Positions 61,556 through 64,000 of a stretch of 64,000 nucleotides of DNA are shown piece after piece. The DNA lies in the NCBI GenBank assembly GCA_038527375.1, contig JBCBFU010000007.1, positions 1 to 64,000 on the forward strand, written 5' to 3'. Source of the DNA: Shimia_B sp038527375. Its GTDB lineage: Bacteria; Pseudomonadota; Alphaproteobacteria; Rhodobacterales; Rhodobacteraceae. Positions within the stretch are counted from its first letter, which is position 1; each line of letters starts with the position of its first letter. Under the pieces are notes generated by a model, which worked only from the letters and a program-made list of their open reading frames with translations, was not told the DNA's origin and made no database searches. The translations under genes and the position numbers were made by a program.

Positions 61556-62326
61556 ATGACAGACCGCGATCCAGCAGGCAAAACCATCATCATCACCGGC
61601 GCCAGCCGCGGCATCGGTGCCGCCGCCGCACGTCATCTGGCGGCCCTCGGGGCCAATGTCGTCCTCGCCGCGCGCAGCAGCGATGCTATTGATGCGCTTG
61701 TGGCCGAGATCACCGATGCCGGCGGCACGGCCATCGCGCAGGCCTGCGATGTGGCGGATATGGAGGCCGTGCGCGCCCTGATCGACCGCGCCGTTGACAC
61801 CTTTGGTGGCCTCGACGGCATCGTGAACAATGCAGGCCTCATCGACCCCATCGCGCGGCTCGATGACAGCGATCCGGCGGCGTGGTCCCACATCGTCGAT
61901 GTGAACCTCAAAGGTGTCTATTACGGGATGCGCTTTGCGATCCCCGCGATGCAAGGCTCCGGCACCGTGATCAACATCTCGTCGGGCGCCGCCACCGGCG
62001 CGCTCGAGGGGTGGAGCCACTATTGCGCCACCAAGGCCGCCGTGCTGAGCCTCACGAAATGTGGCCACAAGGAATTCGGGGATGCAGGCATCACCGTCGT
62101 GGGCCTCAGCCCCGGCACGGTCGCGACCGAGATGCAGGTGCAGATCAAGGACAGCGGCATCAATCCGGTCAGCCAGCTTGATCCCGGCGTCCATATCCCG
62201 CCCGAATGGGTCGCGCAGGCCATCGCCTACCTCTTGGGGCCGGACGGCGTGACCTATGCCGGAACCGACTTCTCCATGAAAACGGATGAAGGGCGCGCGG
62301 CGCTGGGCCTGCCCTCCGTCAGCTAG
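61556..62326 (+). CDS. short-chain dehydrogenase/reductase
   Basis: 256 residues: TIIITGASRGIGAAAARHL (cofactor loop), NNAGLIDPIARL, ISSGAATGA and YCATKAAVLSL (catalytic Tyr-Lys). Cofactor preference and substrate unknown; Arg after TGAS suggests NADP use. ATG at 61556 follows a CGGAGC site. It sits between the amine oxidase and the nitrile hydratase genes on the same strand. Confidence 0.9.
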   Translation: MTDRDPAGKTIIITGASRGIGAAAARHLAALGANVVLAARSSDAIDALVAEITDAGGTAIAQACDVADMEAVRALIDRAVDTFGGLDGIVNNAGLIDPIARLDDSDPAAWSHIVDVNLKGVYYGMRFAIPAMQGSGTVINISSGAATGALEGWSHYCATKAAVLSLTKCGHKEFGDAGITVVGLSPGTVATEMQVQIKDSGINPVSQLDPGVHIPPEWVAQAIAYLLGPDGVTYAGTDFSMKTDEGRAALGLPSVS

Positions 62327-62369
62327 GCCACGGCTTGCAACGCATGCGCGCATCCCGCAGGGTGCGCGC

Positions 62370-62984
62370 ATGCATGACCATCCCGATCACGACACCGACC
62401 TCGATCCCATGGACGCGCGGACCCGCGCGCTCGAGACGCTTTTGGTGCGCAAGGGGCTGGTCGATCCCGGCGCCATCGACGTCATCGTCGACACGTATCA
62501 AAACCGTGTCGGCCCCCAGAACGGCGCGCAGGTCGTGGCCCGCGCGTGGACCGATCCCGATTTTGCCGATGCGCTGCGCCGCGACGCGACGCAAACCATC
62601 GCGGATATGGGCTTTGCCGGACGTCAGGCCGAACACATGCAGGTCCTCTGGAACACGCCACAGGTGCACAACATGGTCGTGTGCACGCTCTGCTCCTGCT
62701 ACCCTTGGGCCGTTCTTGGCCTGCCACCCGTCTGGTACAAAAGCGCGCCCTACCGGTCGCGCGCCGTCTCGGAACCCCGGGCGGTGCTGGCCGAATTCGG
62801 CGTGAACCTGCCCGTCGAAACCCAGATCGAGGTCTGGGATAGCACGGCGGAGGTTCGATACCTCGTGATCCCCATGCGCCCCGAGGGCACCGAAGGCTGG
62901 TCCGAGGCGGATCTGGCTGCTCTTGTGACCCGCGACGCGATGATCGGCACAGACCTTGCCCGCGCCCCAGAGGCGGACGCATGA
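62370..62984 (+). CDS. nitrile hydratase alpha subunit, cobalt type
   Basis: 204 residues. The metal site is VCTLCSC (C105, C108, C110); Thr in second place marks the cobalt form rather than the iron form (Ser). LVRKGLVDPGAIDVI and ARAWTDPDFADALRRDA are standard family segments, followed by LPPVWYKSAPYRSRAV. It hydrates nitriles to amides with the beta subunit. ATG at 62370 has a GGGTGC site; its stop overlaps the beta-subunit start (ATGA). Confidence 0.92.
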   Translation: MHDHPDHDTDLDPMDARTRALETLLVRKGLVDPGAIDVIVDTYQNRVGPQNGAQVVARAWTDPDFADALRRDATQTIADMGFAGRQAEHMQVLWNTPQVHNMVVCTLCSCYPWAVLGLPPVWYKSAPYRSRAVSEPRAVLAEFGVNLPVETQIEVWDSTAEVRYLVIPMRPEGTEGWSEADLAALVTRDAMIGTDLARAPEADA

Positions 62985-63640
62985 ACGGCCCCCATGATCT
63001 GGGCGGGCGCGACGGCTTTGGCCCCGTTATCCCGGAAACCGACGAGCCGGTCTTTCACGCGGATTGGGAGGGGCGCGCCCTTGGCGTCACGCTGTGCTCG
63101 GGCGCGCTGGGCCACTGGTCGCTGGACGAAAGCCGCCATGCCCGCGAAAGCCTCGCACCCGCGACCTATCTCACGGCCAGCTACTACGAAATCTGGCTGC
63201 GCGCGCTCGAAACCCTGTTGCTGCGCCACGGCGAGGTGACGGAAACCGAATTGCAAAGCGGCGAGCCGGACACCGCGCCCCGCCATGCCCATCGACAGCT
63301 AAAGGCCGACGCGGTGCTGGACGTGTTGCGCAAAGGTGGCCCGGTCGACAGACCCGAAGTAACCGAGGCCGCCTTTGCCATCGGTTCCCGCGTGCGCATG
63401 CGGCCCGATCGCATCCCCGGCCACACCCGCATCCCGGGCTATGCCAAGGGCAAGGCGGGGACGGTCACCGGCATTCGCGGCGTCCATGTGTTTCCCGACA
63501 CCAACGCCCACGGGCAGGGGGAAAACCCCCAATGGCTCTATGCCGTTCGGTTTGATGGCACCGAGCTCTGGGGTGCGGGGGCCGAACCCGGAACCGCGGT
63601 GACGCTCGACGTGTTCGAACCCTACATCACCGCGCTATGA
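62981..63640 (+). CDS. nitrile hydratase beta subunit
   Basis: 219 residues: NGPHDLGGRDGFGPVIPE at the N-terminus, SYYEIWLRALETLLLRHG, and a C-terminal SH3-like part with TRIPGYAKGKAGTVTGIRG and YAVRFDGTELWG. It forms the heterodimer with the alpha subunit. Its stop overlaps the accessory gene (ATGA). Confidence 0.92.
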   Translation: MNGPHDLGGRDGFGPVIPETDEPVFHADWEGRALGVTLCSGALGHWSLDESRHARESLAPATYLTASYYEIWLRALETLLLRHGEVTETELQSGEPDTAPRHAHRQLKADAVLDVLRKGGPVDRPEVTEAAFAIGSRVRMRPDRIPGHTRIPGYAKGKAGTVTGIRGVHVFPDTNAHGQGENPQWLYAVRFDGTELWGAGAEPGTAVTLDVFEPYITAL

Positions 63641-63975
63641 ACCTTGGGACCGATCCCGACCGCCCGTTCGACGCGCCGTGGCAAGCGCAGCTTTTTGCGA
63701 CGACCGTGGCCTTGAACGAGGCCGGGCACCTGCCATGGCACCGCTGGGCCGACGCATTTGGGGCCGCCTTGGCGGGGCAGGGTGACGCGCAAACCGACAA
63801 TGCAACCTATTACGCCGCGTGGCTCGACGCGTTCGAGACCGTGTTGATCGAAGACGGGATTGCCGCCCCCGGAGAGGTCTCAGACCTGACCGAGGCGTGG
63901 CACCAAGCGGCCCGCGCTACGCCGCACGGGTATCCGATAAACCTGGCGACAGAACCGGATCAACCGGGTCGATGA
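63637..63975 (+). CDS. nitrile hydratase accessory protein
   Basis: 112 residues resembling the N-terminal part of the beta subunit: DRPFDAPWQAQLFATTVALNEAGHLPW and YYAAWLDAFETVLIEDG. Proteins of this kind help insert cobalt into the alpha subunit. It directly follows the beta subunit and overlaps a further start codon at 63972. Confidence 0.85.
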   Translation: MNLGTDPDRPFDAPWQAQLFATTVALNEAGHLPWHRWADAFGAALAGQGDAQTDNATYYAAWLDAFETVLIEDGIAAPGEVSDLTEAWHQAARATPHGYPINLATEPDQPGR

Positions 63976-64000
63976 TGAACGACCAGCCGAGGAACCGGCC
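63972..64000 (+). CDS. start of a further gene, cut by the window end
   Basis: ATG at 63972 overlaps the accessory-gene stop (ATGA), matching the coupling pattern of this operon. Only nine codons are visible and no identity can be given. Confidence 0.3.

Overview
The window is high-GC DNA with the gene content of a marine alphaproteobacterium of the Roseobacter group (Rhodobacterales). The indicators are a tripartite tricarboxylate transporter system, two MttB-family methyltransferases without pyrrolysine, a dimethylglycine-dehydrogenase-like FAD/GcvT protein, a cobalt-type nitrile hydratase, a bacteriophytochrome remnant with heme oxygenase, and many start/stop overlaps between co-directional genes. 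No rRNA, tRNA, CRISPR array or intact transposon was recognised. Identifications rest on motif reading and family knowledge; no search was run.

Layout. 1-8.5 kb is a catabolic locus flanked by LysR genes: a hydroxyacid dehydrogenase, a class II aldolase and a gamma-butyrobetaine-hydroxylase-like dioxygenase on the plus strand, and a GMC oxidoreductase, an internally deleted enolase-superfamily remnant and an aldehyde dehydrogenase on the minus strand. 8.5-11.1 kb is gene-poor and visibly more AT-rich; it carries a HEPN-type protein, an AlpA-like regulator and a possible attachment-site scar, and looks like a decayed island. 11.2-14.5 kb holds a DUF1501/DUF1800 secreted pair. 14.6-20.2 kb holds two two-component systems around a PepSY gene, followed by a small membrane protein and a b-type cytochrome; two promoters here share the same layout. 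20.3-21.8 kb is heme oxygenase plus a bacteriophytochrome cut off after its GAF domain.

21.8-33.6 kb is a carboxylate-uptake locus: TctD/TctE-like regulators with their own binding protein, divergent tctCBA, then a CoA-transferase, a citryl-CoA-lyase-like protein, a malonyl-CoA-synthetase-like ligase, a GntR regulator with a perfect palindromic operator, and an AbrB-family membrane protein. 33.7-35.2 kb holds two tetronate-type enzymes. 35.2-38.4 kb is a zinc locus (znuA, zur, znuC, znuB) with a Zur-box-like palindrome. 38.4-45.6 kb, on the minus strand, is the most unusual part: a 1061-residue protein combining a reductive-dehalogenase-type cobalamin/iron-sulfur core with a ferredoxin-reductase tail, followed by a DMGDH-like protein and an MttB-like methyltransferase.

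45.7-54.6 kb is glmM, then an rfbCBDA-galE-epimerase cluster for nucleotide sugars, ending with a thiamine-diphosphate enzyme. 54.7-64 kb is a second accessory catabolic locus: TetR, GntR with its operator, a DapA-like lyase, an aldehyde dehydrogenase, a second MttB, a second FAD oxidoreductase, an SDR, and a nitrile hydratase operon that runs off the window.
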